DNA from: Geopseudomonas sagittaria
GTDB taxonomy: Bacteria; Pseudomonadota; Gammaproteobacteria; Pseudomonadales; Pseudomonadaceae
Reading direction: 5' to 3'
DNA length: 64,000 nucleotides
NCBI RefSeq assembly: GCF_900115715.1
Contig: NZ_FOXM01000004.1
Span: 124,001 to 188,000, forward strand
Position 1 is the stretch's first letter. Each line of letters starts with the position of its first letter. Below, piece by piece: positions 37,438 to 45,957 of the stretch. Position numbers and translations under genes: made by a program. The notes beneath the pieces were generated by a model. It was given only the letters and a program-made list of their open reading frames with translations. It made no database searches and was not told where the DNA came from.

Positions 37438-39618
37438 TCAATCAACCAACCGCACAGGCCACCGGCTCCCGGCGGCCAGCGGCGAATGGGGATCGAGCAG
37501 CGAGCTGCGGATGAAGTGCAGATAGCTGAGCACCCGGCGCAGCGGCGAGCTGTCGAACTGCGGCGGGCGCGTCTCCGGGGTCTGCCGCACGGTGGCGATG
37601 GCCTGCTCCACCGCGGCCAGGGCGCGCAGGCGGTTGCCCTCGTCGGGCTGGATGAACAGGCGCACCAGCGCGCGGCCGAGGGCGCGGATGGCGACCTGCC
37701 AGGGCATGCCCTCGCCGTAGCAGGGCTCGGCCGGCAGGCGCGCCTGCTCCTGGCGCAGCTCGATCACCGCCTGGCCGATCTCCAGCACCGCGAACATCCA
37801 ACGCTGCAGGCGGCGCTGCACCTCGGGGCGGCCGACCGCACTGACCTGGGCCTGGTTGAGCAGGTCGCGGGTGCCGCTCTCGAAGCCGGCGCCCAGGCCC
37901 TTGAGCCGGCCGCTGACGGCGAACACCACGCGCATGCGCAGATCGTGCTCCAGGCACCGCCACAGCCAGGGGCGGTCGGGCGGCAGGATCAGCGCCAGGC
38001 TCAGGGTGGTCAGGCCGATCGCCAGCAGGGCGGCCAGGTACTCGTTGAACAGGCGCTGGAAATCGTAGGCCGGCAGGTTGGCCGGCAGGGCGACGATGCA
38101 GAACCACAGCAGCAGGCCGGTGCCGTAACCGGCGGTCTGGCTGCGCGCCAGCAGCCAGGCGCCGAAGGCGAACACCGGCGCCAGCGCGCAGAACAGCAGG
38201 GCGAAGCCGTCCAGCCAGGGCAGCACCCAGAACTGCAGCAGGCCGCCGGCGAGCGCACTGCCCAGCGCGCCGATCAGCAGCTTGAGCGCCTGGTGACGCG
38301 GGCTGGGCGCACTGGCCACCAGGCCGGCGACCATCGCCGCGGTCAGCACGCAGGTTTCGCCGCTGGGCCAGGCGGTGGCGATCCAGAAGCCGCCGAGCAG
38401 CAGCACCAGCAGGGCGCTGCGCATCCCGGTCACCGCCGTGGCCAGGCTGTTGGCGCGCGGGGTGAAGCTGTCCTGCCACTGCTCGCGGGCATGGCGGTGG
38501 ACCCGCAGCGAGGCGTGGGTCAGCGCGTAGTCGTGCAGGTCGCCGGTGAAGCGGTAGAGCTGCTCGGCGGCGGTATTGAAGTCGAGCAGCTGCTCGTCGC
38601 TCGGCTGCTGCGCGGCCAGCTGCCGGCGGGCAGCGCGGATCTGCTGCATCAGCTCGCGCTGGCTGCCCTCCAGGCGCAGGGCCAGCACCTCGGCGTCGGC
38701 CTCCCTGCACAGGTGCTGGCCGAGCGGCGCCAGCACCGCGCCGACCCCGGCCAGGCACGGCGCCAGCGCCGTGCGCACCTGCTCGCCGGCCTCGCCCTGC
38801 AGGCGCTGCAGCAGCTGGTGCAGGCCGTGGAAGCGGGTCGAGAGCACCATGAACTCGTGGTTGAGGCGGCCCAGCCGGCCGCTGCGCAGGCGGAAATGCG
38901 GGTCCTCGAAGGCGCTGGCGTTGCGCAGGTTGTCGAGCGCCACCGCCTCGCCGGCGAAGCGCGCATTGAGCTGCTCCAGGCGCTGGCCGTCGAGCTGGCC
39001 GGCCAGCGCCGCGCTGGCGAAGCCGGCAAAGTCGCGAAAGCGCGTGGCCAGCAGGCGGCGCAGGCTGGTGCTGCTGTTCTGCGGCAGGATCAGCGCGCTG
39101 ACCAGCCCCGAGCAGAGGATGCCCAGGCTGATCTCCAGCACCCGCCACAGCGCCTGCATGAAGGCGCCTTGCGGGGCGGCGATGGCCGGCAGGCCGATCA
39201 GCGCGGCGGTGTAGCCGGCCAGCACGCAGCCGTAGCCGCGAAAGTCGCGGTAGCGCGCCGCACCGGCGGTGCACACGCCGATCCACAGCGCCAGGCAGAG
39301 CAGGAACAGCACCCGCTCCTGGGCGAACAGGGCGATCAGCGGCACCGTCACCGTCAGCCCCAGCAGGGTGCCGAGGAAGCGGTAGAAGCTCTTGGCCAGC
39401 ACCTGGCCGCTCTCCGGCTGCATGACGATGAACACCGTGGCCAGCACGGTGTTGGCCTGCGGCAGCTCCAGGCGATAGGCCAGCCACTGGGCGATGAAGG
39501 CGGTGAGCAGGGCCTTGAAGATGAAGGCCCAGGTCATCCCCTCGCTCTGCGCCCACTCGTCCAGGCCGCGGCGAAAGGCGCCGGGCAGCGCGGGCGCGCT
39601 CGAACTCGAAGTGGTCAT
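37438..39618 (-). CDS. FUSC-family inner-membrane efflux protein (AaeB-like)
   Basis: This 726-residue inner-membrane protein has two hydrophobic blocks of about five helices each (roughly 30-175 and 385-540) and large cytoplasmic parts, the FUSC/AaeB plan. FIVMQPESGQVLAKSFYRFLGT near residue 70 is a family mark. AaeB-type proteins export aromatic carboxylic acids with an HlyD adaptor. The start at 39618 is chosen by family length; the frame stays open upstream only because it mirrors the lipoprotein gene. It starts 41 nt after that gene and is followed by DUF1656 and the adaptor. Confidence 0.92.
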   Translation of the reverse strand: MTTSSSSAPALPGAFRRGLDEWAQSEGMTWAFIFKALLTAFIAQWLAYRLELPQANTVLATVFIVMQPESGQVLAKSFYRFLGTLLGLTVTVPLIALFAQERVLFLLCLALWIGVCTAGAARYRDFRGYGCVLAGYTAALIGLPAIAAPQGAFMQALWRVLEISLGILCSGLVSALILPQNSSTSLRRLLATRFRDFAGFASAALAGQLDGQRLEQLNARFAGEAVALDNLRNASAFEDPHFRLRSGRLGRLNHEFMVLSTRFHGLHQLLQRLQGEAGEQVRTALAPCLAGVGAVLAPLGQHLCREADAEVLALRLEGSQRELMQQIRAARRQLAAQQPSDEQLLDFNTAAEQLYRFTGDLHDYALTHASLRVHRHAREQWQDSFTPRANSLATAVTGMRSALLVLLLGGFWIATAWPSGETCVLTAAMVAGLVASAPSPRHQALKLLIGALGSALAGGLLQFWVLPWLDGFALLFCALAPVFAFGAWLLARSQTAGYGTGLLLWFCIVALPANLPAYDFQRLFNEYLAALLAIGLTTLSLALILPPDRPWLWRCLEHDLRMRVVFAVSGRLKGLGAGFESGTRDLLNQAQVSAVGRPEVQRRLQRWMFAVLEIGQAVIELRQEQARLPAEPCYGEGMPWQVAIRALGRALVRLFIQPDEGNRLRALAAVEQAIATVRQTPETRPPQFDSSPLRRVLSYLHFIRSSLLDPHSPLAAGSRWPVRLVD

Positions 39619-39659
39619 GGCGCGCCCCTCACCGCCGGCCCGGCAGCTGCAGGCGCACG

Positions 39660-41129
39660 TCACGCGCCGTCCGCCGGGGCGCTGCCGGCGGCCAGCACGC
39701 CGCCGCCGAGCGCTACCCACAGCTCGGCCTGGGCGCCCAGCTGGCCGGCCAGCACCTGCTGCTGCAGGCGCCGCTGCTCGAACACCAGGCTCTGCGCTTC
39801 GAGCAGCTCGCGGGCGTCGCTCAGGCCGCGCTCGTGGGCTTCCTGCGCCAGCAGGTAGCGCCGCTCGGCAGTGGCCCGCGCGCTGGCGACGAAGCCCTCC
39901 TGCTCGTGCAGCGAATGCAGGCGGATCAGCAGGTCGGAGACGCCCCGCAGCGCCTGCACCAGGGTCTGCTTGTACTGCTCGACTGCCAGGTCGTAGCCAG
40001 CCGTCTCGGCGCCGAGCCGGCTGCGCCGCGCCCCGCCATCGAAGATCGGCAGGCTCAGCGCCGGGCCGAGGCCGTAGGTCAGCTTGTCGTAGCGCAGGAA
40101 GTCCAGCACGCCGCCCTGGGTCGCCGCCGAACCGAGGCTGCCGAGCAGGTCGATGTTGGGATAGAAGTCGGCCTTGGCCACCTCGATGCCGCGCGCCGCC
40201 GCCGCCACCTGCCAGCGCCCGGCGACCACGTCGGGCCGGCGGCCGAGCAGCTCCAGCGGCAGGCGGCTGGGCAGGCGCGGCGCGGCGTGCAACGCCAGCT
40301 GCGGGCGCTTGAGTTCGGCGGCCGCGCCCGGCCCGGCACCGGCCAGCGCCGCCAGCTGGTTGCCGGTCAGGGCGATGGCCTCGTGGGCCAGGTCGAGCTG
40401 GCGATGGGCCTCCGGCAGCGGCGCCTCGGCCGTACTGACCTCCAGCTCGGTACCCAGGCCGATGCGCCGGCGCTCCACGGCCAGCGCCAGCAGCTCCTCG
40501 CGCTGCTTGAGTTCGGCCTTGGCGATGTCCAGCTCGGCGTACTGGCGCGCCAGCTGGATGTAGGCGCGCACCACACTGCCCTGCAGCTCCAGCGCCGCGG
40601 CGCGCGCCTCGGTGGCCGCCAGCCGCGCCTGGCTCAGCGCCTGCGCGCGCTGGCTGCGCAGGCGGCCCCACAGGTCGAGGTCGTAACTCAGGCCGAAGGC
40701 GGCGGTGTTGTTCCAGCTGGTGGTGCGCGCCAGCGGACCGGGGCCGTAGAAGTTGTCGTCCGGCCAGCGCTTGCGCTGCACGCTGGCCTCCAGGCCGACC
40801 TGCGGTGCCTGCGCCGCCGCGGCGACCCCGGCCAGCGCCTGCGCCCGGCGCACCCGCGCCGCGGCCATGGCCAGGCCGGGACTGCCGGCCAGCGCGCGCT
40901 CGACCCAGGCGTTCAGCTGCGCATCGCCGTAGGCCTGCCACCACTGCGCGCGCGGCCAGTCGGCGCTCTGCGCGGCGTGGCGGATGGCCGCGTCGGTGGG
41001 CAATTCGCCGCCGTCGGCCAGCTCGGCCTGCGGGGCTATGCCGCCGCTGGCGATGCAGCCGGACAGGGAAGAAAACACGGAAACCAGCAGACTGGCGAGG
41101 AACAGACCGGGCCGAACGATGGCGGGCAC
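39660..41129 (-). CDS. Outer-membrane efflux lipoprotein channel (OprM/NodT family)
   Basis: This ~489-residue outer-membrane channel contains a signal peptide with lipobox LSGC (Cys25 from the chosen start). Conserved OprM pieces include SYDLDLWGRLRSQRAQ, LGRRPDVVAGRW and LPIFDGGARRSRL. The start is uncertain: GTG at 41129 gives a sensible lipoprotein signal and has AGGA upstream, while the open frame runs to 41351 with no signal. It is the first gene of the efflux operon and is divergent from the LysR gene. It is distinct from the TtgC-like channel at 2460-3854, so the window has two such proteins. Confidence 0.88.
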   Translation of the reverse strand: MPAIVRPGLFLASLLVSVFSSLSGCIASGGIAPQAELADGGELPTDAAIRHAAQSADWPRAQWWQAYGDAQLNAWVERALAGSPGLAMAAARVRRAQALAGVAAAAQAPQVGLEASVQRKRWPDDNFYGPGPLARTTSWNNTAAFGLSYDLDLWGRLRSQRAQALSQARLAATEARAAALELQGSVVRAYIQLARQYAELDIAKAELKQREELLALAVERRRIGLGTELEVSTAEAPLPEAHRQLDLAHEAIALTGNQLAALAGAGPGAAAELKRPQLALHAAPRLPSRLPLELLGRRPDVVAGRWQVAAAARGIEVAKADFYPNIDLLGSLGSAATQGGVLDFLRYDKLTYGLGPALSLPIFDGGARRSRLGAETAGYDLAVEQYKQTLVQALRGVSDLLIRLHSLHEQEGFVASARATAERRYLLAQEAHERGLSDARELLEAQSLVFEQRRLQQQVLAGQLGAQAELWVALGGGVLAAGSAPADGA

Positions 41130-41218
41130 TGCAGCGGATCCTGGAAGGGGCGGGAAGCCGGGAGGGATGGCGATTCTAGGACCGGCCGGAGGCGAGGATA
41201 AGCGCACGGTTGGATGAT

Positions 41219-41245
41219 GGATTGTGTACTGACAGGTCATAATCC
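41219..41245. promoter_or_regulatory. Candidate LysR binding site between efflux operon and regulator
   Basis: GGATT at 41219-41223 and AATCC at 41241-41245 are inverted, with further symmetry (ATTGTG against CATAAT) inside. It lies in the 242-nt divergent region, where the LysR protein would be expected to bind. The site is proposed from symmetry and position only. Confidence 0.4.
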
Positions 41246-41371
41246 CTGGCAGGCTTCGTGACAGAATCGGCGCCGCCAGCCGCCGCCGTGTGCGCCACGG
41301 CCGCGACCGCGCCGCACGATCAGGGATGTCCCACGCAGCCGCACCGCTCACCCCTGCCAGAAAGGCGACCG

Positions 41372-42319
41372 ATGGACACTCTCTTCAACATGCGTGCCTT
41401 CGTCTGCGTGGCGGAGACCGGCAGCTTCACCGCCGCCGCCGTGCGCCTCGACCTGACCACCTCCTACATCTCGCGCGCGGTCGCCACCCTGGAAACCCAC
41501 CTGCGCACGCGCCTGCTGCACCGCACGACGAGACGCATCGCCCTGACCGAGGCCGGCCAGCGCTACCTGCTGCGCTGCCAGCAGATCCTCGGCGCCATCG
41601 AGGAAGCCGAGGCGGAGGCCAGCGACGCCCACGCGCGCCCGGCCGGCAACCTCAAGGTCCACGCGATGACCGGCATCGGCCACCACTACCTGATCCAGGC
41701 GGCCGCCGAGTACAGCGAGACCTACCCCGAGGTCAGCTTCGACCTGACCCTGGCCAACCGCACCACCGACATCCTCGACGAGGGCTACGACGTCTCGGTG
41801 ATCACCGCCCGCGAACTGCCCGACTCCGGCTTCATCTCCAAGCAGCTGGGCAGCACCTACAGCGTGCTGTGCGCCGCGCCCGGCTACCTCACCAGGCACG
41901 GCGCACCGCAGCAACCCGCCGACCTGCAGCAGCACCGCTGCCTGCGCCTGGTCTACCCGGTGATGAGCCTCGACCAGTGGCTGCTCGACGGCCCCGCCGG
42001 CCAGCAGCTGGTCAGCGTCGAGCGCACCCACTTCCAGGTCAACACCGTCGACGCCATGACCGTGGCACTCAAGGCCGGCATGGGCATCGGCGCGCTGCCG
42101 GTGTACTCGGCGCTGCACAGCCTGCTGGACGGCAGCCTGGTGCGCGTCCTGCCCGGGCACACCCTGTATCCGCTGGGGGTCTTCGCGCTCTACCCGTCGC
42201 GCCAGTACCTGGACGCCAAGATCCGCACCTGGGTCGAGTTCCTGCGCGACTGCCTGCCGGCGCGCCTCGCCGCCGACGAGCAGCAGTTGCTGGCGTGCAG
42301 CGTGCCACCCGGCAAGTGA
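41372..42319 (+). CDS. LysR-family transcriptional regulator
   Basis: This 315-residue cytoplasmic regulator has an N-terminal winged helix (residues 1-60: MRAFVCVAETGSFTAAAVRL) and the following ISRAVATLETHLRTRLLHRTT. A periplasmic-binding-like effector domain of the CrgA/PBP2 type follows. The start has AAAGGCGA upstream. It diverges from the lipoprotein/FUSC/HlyD operon, as AaeR does from aaeXAB, so it probably activates that operon in response to an exported aromatic acid. The ligand is unknown. Confidence 0.92.
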   Translation: MDTLFNMRAFVCVAETGSFTAAAVRLDLTTSYISRAVATLETHLRTRLLHRTTRRIALTEAGQRYLLRCQQILGAIEEAEAEASDAHARPAGNLKVHAMTGIGHHYLIQAAAEYSETYPEVSFDLTLANRTTDILDEGYDVSVITARELPDSGFISKQLGSTYSVLCAAPGYLTRHGAPQQPADLQQHRCLRLVYPVMSLDQWLLDGPAGQQLVSVERTHFQVNTVDAMTVALKAGMGIGALPVYSALHSLLDGSLVRVLPGHTLYPLGVFALYPSRQYLDAKIRTWVEFLRDCLPARLAADEQQLLACSVPPGK

Positions 42320-42494
42320 TCGACCGCCAAAGGCTGCAGCGGACTCCGGAGCGGGGCCGGCGCAACGCCGCAGCCCTCTCGCCGGCCGAGCTGGCCGCGC
42401 CGACACAAAGTTTTACAGCGGCGGACTGAAATTTCCGCCGGCGCGGTGGTCATAGGAAGTGGCCGGCCATACCGGCACCACAGGAGCCCCGATC

Positions 42495-42797
42495 ATGCTT
42501 TCGCGTCTTGTCCTCGTCATCGCCCTGCTCGCCGGTGCAGCGCTGTTCATCCAGTCCCCCGCGCACGCTTCCGACCGCGATGGCTACTACCGCCACGACC
42601 GCTACGTCGAGGTCCATCGCGCGCCGGCGTACTACTACGAGCCGCGCCCCGTCTACCGCGACCGCTACTACCGGCCGGCACCGGTCTACCGCGACGCGCC
42701 CCGCTACCGCCACGAGCGCTATCGCCATGCGCACCGCCATCACCACCACCACCGCCGCCATCATCGCGACCACTACTACAGCGACCGTCGCTGGTAG
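42495..42797 (+). CDS. Small secreted His/Tyr/Arg-rich protein, paralogue 2
   Basis: This 100-residue protein has a signal peptide (cleavage near HASDRD). Its mature part is rich in Tyr, Arg and His, including RYRHAHRHHHHHRRHHRD. The plan and the N-terminus (MLSRLVLVIALLAG) resemble the protein at 35796-36128 (MLAHLSLITALLAC). The ATG at 42495 has CAGGAG upstream. Function is unknown; nickel or copper binding is possible from composition alone. Confidence 0.72.
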   Translation: MLSRLVLVIALLAGAALFIQSPAHASDRDGYYRHDRYVEVHRAPAYYYEPRPVYRDRYYRPAPVYRDAPRYRHERYRHAHRHHHHHRRHHRDHYYSDRRW

Positions 42798-42856
42798 GCG
42801 GTCAGGCGACCGCTGAAGACCAGGCGATCACCAGAGCGCGCCGAACCCGGCGTGCG

Positions 42857-43411
42857 TCAACTCGGAAAACGCTGCACCCGCCCCTCACGCTCCAGCAGCG
42901 CGCGCTTGCGCGCCACGCCCCAGCGGTAGCCGGACAGGCCGCCGTCGCTGCGCAGCACGCGGTGGCAGGGGATGGCCACCGCCAGGGCATTGGCCGCGCA
43001 GGCGCCGGCCACCGCGCGCACCGCCCTGGGCGCGCCGATGCGCTCGGCCAGTTCGGCGTAGCTGAGCGTGCTGCCCGGCGGGATGGCGCGCAGGGCCTGC
43101 CAGACGCGCTGCTGGAAGGCCGTGCCGCGCAGGTCCAGCGGCAGGTCGAGGCCGAGCTGCGGCGCCTCGACGAAGGCGGCCACCTGCGCCAGCAGCCGCT
43201 CGGCGTCCACGTCGCCGTCGACCAGCTCGCCCTGCGGGAAGCGCTGGCGGAGCTCGGCACGCAGCGCCTCCGGCTCGTCGCCGAGGAGGATGGCGCACAG
43301 CCCGTGCTCGCTGTGCGCCACCAGCAACGCGCCCAGCGCGCACTCGCCGAGGGCGAAACGGATCGGCATGGCCGGCTGGCCGGGTTGGGGAATCTTGCGG
43401 ACGCTGTGCAT
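42857..43411 (-). CDS. Methylated-DNA-protein cysteine methyltransferase (Ogt/Ada C-terminal type)
   Basis: This 184-residue protein removes methyl groups from O6-methylguanine onto its own cysteine. The acceptor is C149 in VAIPCHRVLRSDG, followed by GLSGYRWGVARKRALL. The helix-turn-helix TLSYAELAERIGAPRAVRAV is also present. It resembles the C-terminal half of Ada rather than classic Ogt, but has no Ada N-terminal metal domain. A start at the internal Met15 is possible. It diverges from an AlkA-like glycosylase, making a small DNA-alkylation repair pair. Confidence 0.93.
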   Translation of the reverse strand: MHSVRKIPQPGQPAMPIRFALGECALGALLVAHSEHGLCAILLGDEPEALRAELRQRFPQGELVDGDVDAERLLAQVAAFVEAPQLGLDLPLDLRGTAFQQRVWQALRAIPPGSTLSYAELAERIGAPRAVRAVAGACAANALAVAIPCHRVLRSDGGLSGYRWGVARKRALLEREGRVQRFPS

Positions 43412-43523
43412 CGGACGTTCCTTTCGCGGGGTCTCTGGGTAAAGATGACTGTACTCGCGACCGGCCGCGGCCGCATCCCGCCACCGATCGGCCGCCTGCC
43501 CTCACCTCCTGGAAGACTTGCCC

Positions 43524-44150
43524 ATGCCGAGCAGCGCCACCCCCGACTACCGCGCCGCCAGCGCCCATCTGGCGGCGCTCGATGCCGACTGGGCGCGGCT
43601 GATCGAACAGGTCGGCCCCTGCACCCTGCAGCCCAGGGCAGCGCGCGAACCCTACGAGGCACTGGTGCGCGCGGTGGCCTACCAGCAGCTGCACGCCCGC
43701 GCCGCCGAGAGCATCCTCGCCCGGATGCTGGCCCTCTACCCGGACAGCGACTTCCCCACGCCCGCGCAGCTGCTGGCCACCGAGTTCGACGCCCTGCGCG
43801 GCAGCGGCCTGTCGGCGCGCAAGGTGGAGACCCTGCAGGGCATCGCCGCCGGCGCGCTGAGCGGCCTGGTGCCGGACCGCGAGGAAGCCATGGCGCTGGA
43901 CGACGAGGCGCTGATCGAGCGGCTGGTCAGCCTGCGCGGCATCGGCCGCTGGACGGTGGAGATGCTGCTGATCTTCACCCTCGAGCGCCCCGACGTGCTG
44001 CCGGTCGACGACTTCGGCGTGCGCAGCGGCTATCGCCGCCTCAAGGGCCTGGACCAGCTGCCGACGCCGCGCGAGCTGGCGCGCATCGGCCAGGCGTACC
44101 GCCCGTGGCGCACGGTGGCGGCCTGGTATCTGTGGCGGGTGCCGACATGA
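43524..44150 (+). CDS. DNA-3-methyladenine glycosylase II (AlkA-like, HhH-GPD)
   Basis: This 208-residue cytoplasmic repair enzyme removes alkylated bases. It shows the helix-hairpin-helix LVSLRGIGRWTVEMLLIF and the catalytic aspartate in LPVDDFGV (D163), both typical of the HhH-GPD superfamily. It lacks the N-terminal TATA-like domain of E. coli AlkA, as many bacterial short AlkA proteins do. The ATG at 43524 has TGGAAGA upstream; a TTG two codons earlier is less likely. It is divergent from the Ogt-like gene. Confidence 0.92.
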   Translation: MPSSATPDYRAASAHLAALDADWARLIEQVGPCTLQPRAAREPYEALVRAVAYQQLHARAAESILARMLALYPDSDFPTPAQLLATEFDALRGSGLSARKVETLQGIAAGALSGLVPDREEAMALDDEALIERLVSLRGIGRWTVEMLLIFTLERPDVLPVDDFGVRSGYRRLKGLDQLPTPRELARIGQAYRPWRTVAAWYLWRVPT

Positions 44151-44206
44151 CGGCGACCGGCGGCGCCGATTAGACTCGCCACACGCCCATCACGCGAGGA
44201 TCGCCC

Positions 44207-44653
44207 ATGGCCCGCCTGCAGCTCGAACTCCCCGAAGACGCCTTCCGCTACACCACGCGCATGACCGTGCGCAGCACCGACATCAACGCCGGCAACCATC
44301 TGGGCAACGATGCGCTGATCTCCATGCTCTCCGAGGCGCGCTCGCGCTTCCTGTTTGAACACGGCATCGCCGGCGGCGGCAATGCCGAAGGCCTCGGCGT
44401 CGTGGTCACCGACCTCGCCACCCTGTACAAGGCCGAGGCCCACGAGCGCGACGTCCTGCTATTCGAGGTCGGCGTGATGGACTTCAACAAGTATGGCGGC
44501 GACATCACCTTCCGCGTCAGCCGCCCGGCCGACGGCACGCTGGTCGCTCTGGCCAAGAACGGCTTCGTGTTCTTCGACTACCGCGCCGGCAAGGTGACAG
44601 CGATGCCGGAGGCCTTCCGCGCGCGCTTCCCCGGTGTCAGCCAGGCCACCTGA
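44207..44653 (+). CDS. 4HBT-type thioesterase (hotdog fold)
   Basis: This 148-residue cytoplasmic protein has the 4-hydroxybenzoyl-CoA thioesterase pattern. An acidic residue (D25) stands before NAGNHLGNDALISMLSEAR, then RDVLLFEVGVMDFNKYGGDI follows, and NGFVFFDYRAGKV lies near the end. It probably hydrolyses an acyl-CoA; the substrate is unknown. It follows the AlkA-like gene by 56 nt and may be co-transcribed. Confidence 0.85.
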   Translation: MARLQLELPEDAFRYTTRMTVRSTDINAGNHLGNDALISMLSEARSRFLFEHGIAGGGNAEGLGVVVTDLATLYKAEAHERDVLLFEVGVMDFNKYGGDITFRVSRPADGTLVALAKNGFVFFDYRAGKVTAMPEAFRARFPGVSQAT

Positions 44654-44821
44654 CGGCTCGGCAGCCACGCTTGTCAGCGCCAACGGTTATCAGCGCCGGC
44701 GCCGCTAGCACGCATCGGTTGACCGCCAGCGCCGCTCCTGCCGCCTCGGGCGCTGCGCACTGGCTAGACTTGCATCGAGGCCTCGCGCCTTGGGCGGTAC
44801 AGGGGAACGTCGGCTGGGCCC

Positions 44822-44931
44822 GGTAAGGAGATTGCCTGTCGGCTCCCGAGGTTGCCATGCGCGTCACCCCTGATCGGCCAGCCCGGCTGGCCTGCCCCAC
44901 CCTCCCGCCGCTTGCCGGGCTGTGGCCATGA
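44822..44931 (+). promoter_or_regulatory. Leader region shared with the DUF2790 gene, with a 24-codon ORF
   Basis: The 38 nt from GGTAAGGAG to the ATG at 44857 match 30 of 39 positions in the leader of the DUF2790 gene (45610-45648). Here that ATG opens a 24-codon frame (44857-44931), whose stop overlaps the next gene's ATG by 4 nt (ATGA). The reading is a duplicated expression signal with a small leader or vestigial frame. Confidence 0.5.
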
Positions 44932-45446
44932 ACCGCCAGACTGCGCGGACTCGCGCGTCCCAGGCCGGCCAGAAGAGGTTCATCCTGCCCGCCCTGGTGC
45001 TCGGTCTCGGCCTGGCCCTGCTGCTGGTCATGCGCCTGGAGCGCCCGAGCCCGCCGCCACCGGCAGCGCCCCCGCCACCGGCGCCGCTGGTGGAAAGCAG
45101 CCCGCCGCCGGAGCCGCCCCCGCCGCCAGCTGCGCCGGTCGCTGCGCCCAAGGCTCCACCGCCGATCAAGGCGGCCGCGCCCAAGGACCTTGCGCGCTGC
45201 CTGCCACGCGGCAGCAACCTGCTCGACAACCGGGTGGCCCGCTGCCGCTTCGGCACCGCGGACGGCGCGCCGCCCGCGACTCCGGCCCAGCAGGCCGCCG
45301 CGCCAACCAGAGCGACCGCCCCCAGGGATCTCGAGCGCTGCCTGCCGCGCGGCAGCAACCTGCTCGACAACCAGGTGGCCCGCTGCCGCTTCGGCACCCC
45401 GGACGGCGCACCGCCGCCGTCCAGGCCGGCCACGCCGCCGAGCTGA
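44928..45446 (+). CDS. Membrane-anchored proline-rich protein with two Cys-containing repeats
   Basis: This 172-residue protein has one N-terminal helix (about 18-40, LPALVLGLGLALLLVM). A Pro/Ala-rich stalk resembling the TonB neck follows, and then two copies of a ~32-residue unit. Each unit contains LPRGSNLLDN, VARCRFGT and DGAPP, and each has two cysteines that could form a disulphide in the periplasm. No known family was recognised. The start at ATG 44928 overlaps the stop of a 24-codon frame; a GTG at 44922 is an alternative. Confidence 0.7.
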   Translation: MNRQTARTRASQAGQKRFILPALVLGLGLALLLVMRLERPSPPPPAAPPPPAPLVESSPPPEPPPPPAAPVAAPKAPPPIKAAAPKDLARCLPRGSNLLDNRVARCRFGTADGAPPATPAQQAAAPTRATAPRDLERCLPRGSNLLDNQVARCRFGTPDGAPPPSRPATPPS

Positions 45447-45645
45447 GGCGCCGCGGCTTGGCCCTCAGAAAATCCGGCAATCAGTAGCCCTGGTGCTACT
45501 TCCTATCGATTGGCCAGCGGCCACGCCGCTGGCCTTTGCGTATCCGCAAGCCGACTAGAATTTGACCAAGGCGTGACGCTGTAAGCAGCACGGGACCGCT
45601 GACTCGCCTGGTAGGGAGGTTTCCTGTCGCATCGCTGAGGTACCC

Positions 45646-45906
45646 ATGAACATCAAATACATCCTGCTGCCCCTGGTGGCCTGCTCGGCCGTGGCCCTGG
45701 CGGCCGATCCGCCGGTGGAGGAATACGTCTACGGCATGCGCCTGGACATCGACAAGGTGGTGGCGATCAGCGAGCCGGACGAGCTGTACGCCCCCTGCCG
45801 CGTGGTGTCGGCGCAGATGACCTACGAGGACTCCGCCGGCCAGCTGCGCACCCTCGAGTACCTGCGCCTGAGCAGCGTGTGCAGCGACATCGAGGGCAGC
45901 CTCTAG
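45646..45906 (+). CDS. DUF2790 small secreted protein
   Basis: This 86-residue protein has a signal peptide (1-20, cleavage near ALAADP). The DUF2790 core reads EYVYGMRLDIDKVVAISE, then CRVVSAQMTYEDSAGQ and YLRLSSVC. Two cysteines, as usual for the family, could form a disulphide. DUF2790 proteins are mostly found in pseudomonads, often several per genome, and their function is not established. The leader is shared with the region before 44857. Confidence 0.88.
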   Translation: MNIKYILLPLVACSAVALAADPPVEEYVYGMRLDIDKVVAISEPDELYAPCRVVSAQMTYEDSAGQLRTLEYLRLSSVCSDIEGSL

Positions 45907-45957
45907 CCCCTGCTCGCCTACAAGCCTCTCCCGACCTGACGCCGGCCCGCCCGCGGT

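Noticed and set aside
37438..40944. Apparent 1168-residue fusion of the FUSC protein with an N-terminal extension
   Set aside because: The extension is the lipoprotein channel gene read in the wrong frame. The FUSC family starts at 39618, and both genes are complete separately.
42857..43411. Full Ada protein with an N-terminal metal domain
   Set aside because: No N-terminal Ada cysteine cluster is found. The gene encodes only the methyltransferase half.
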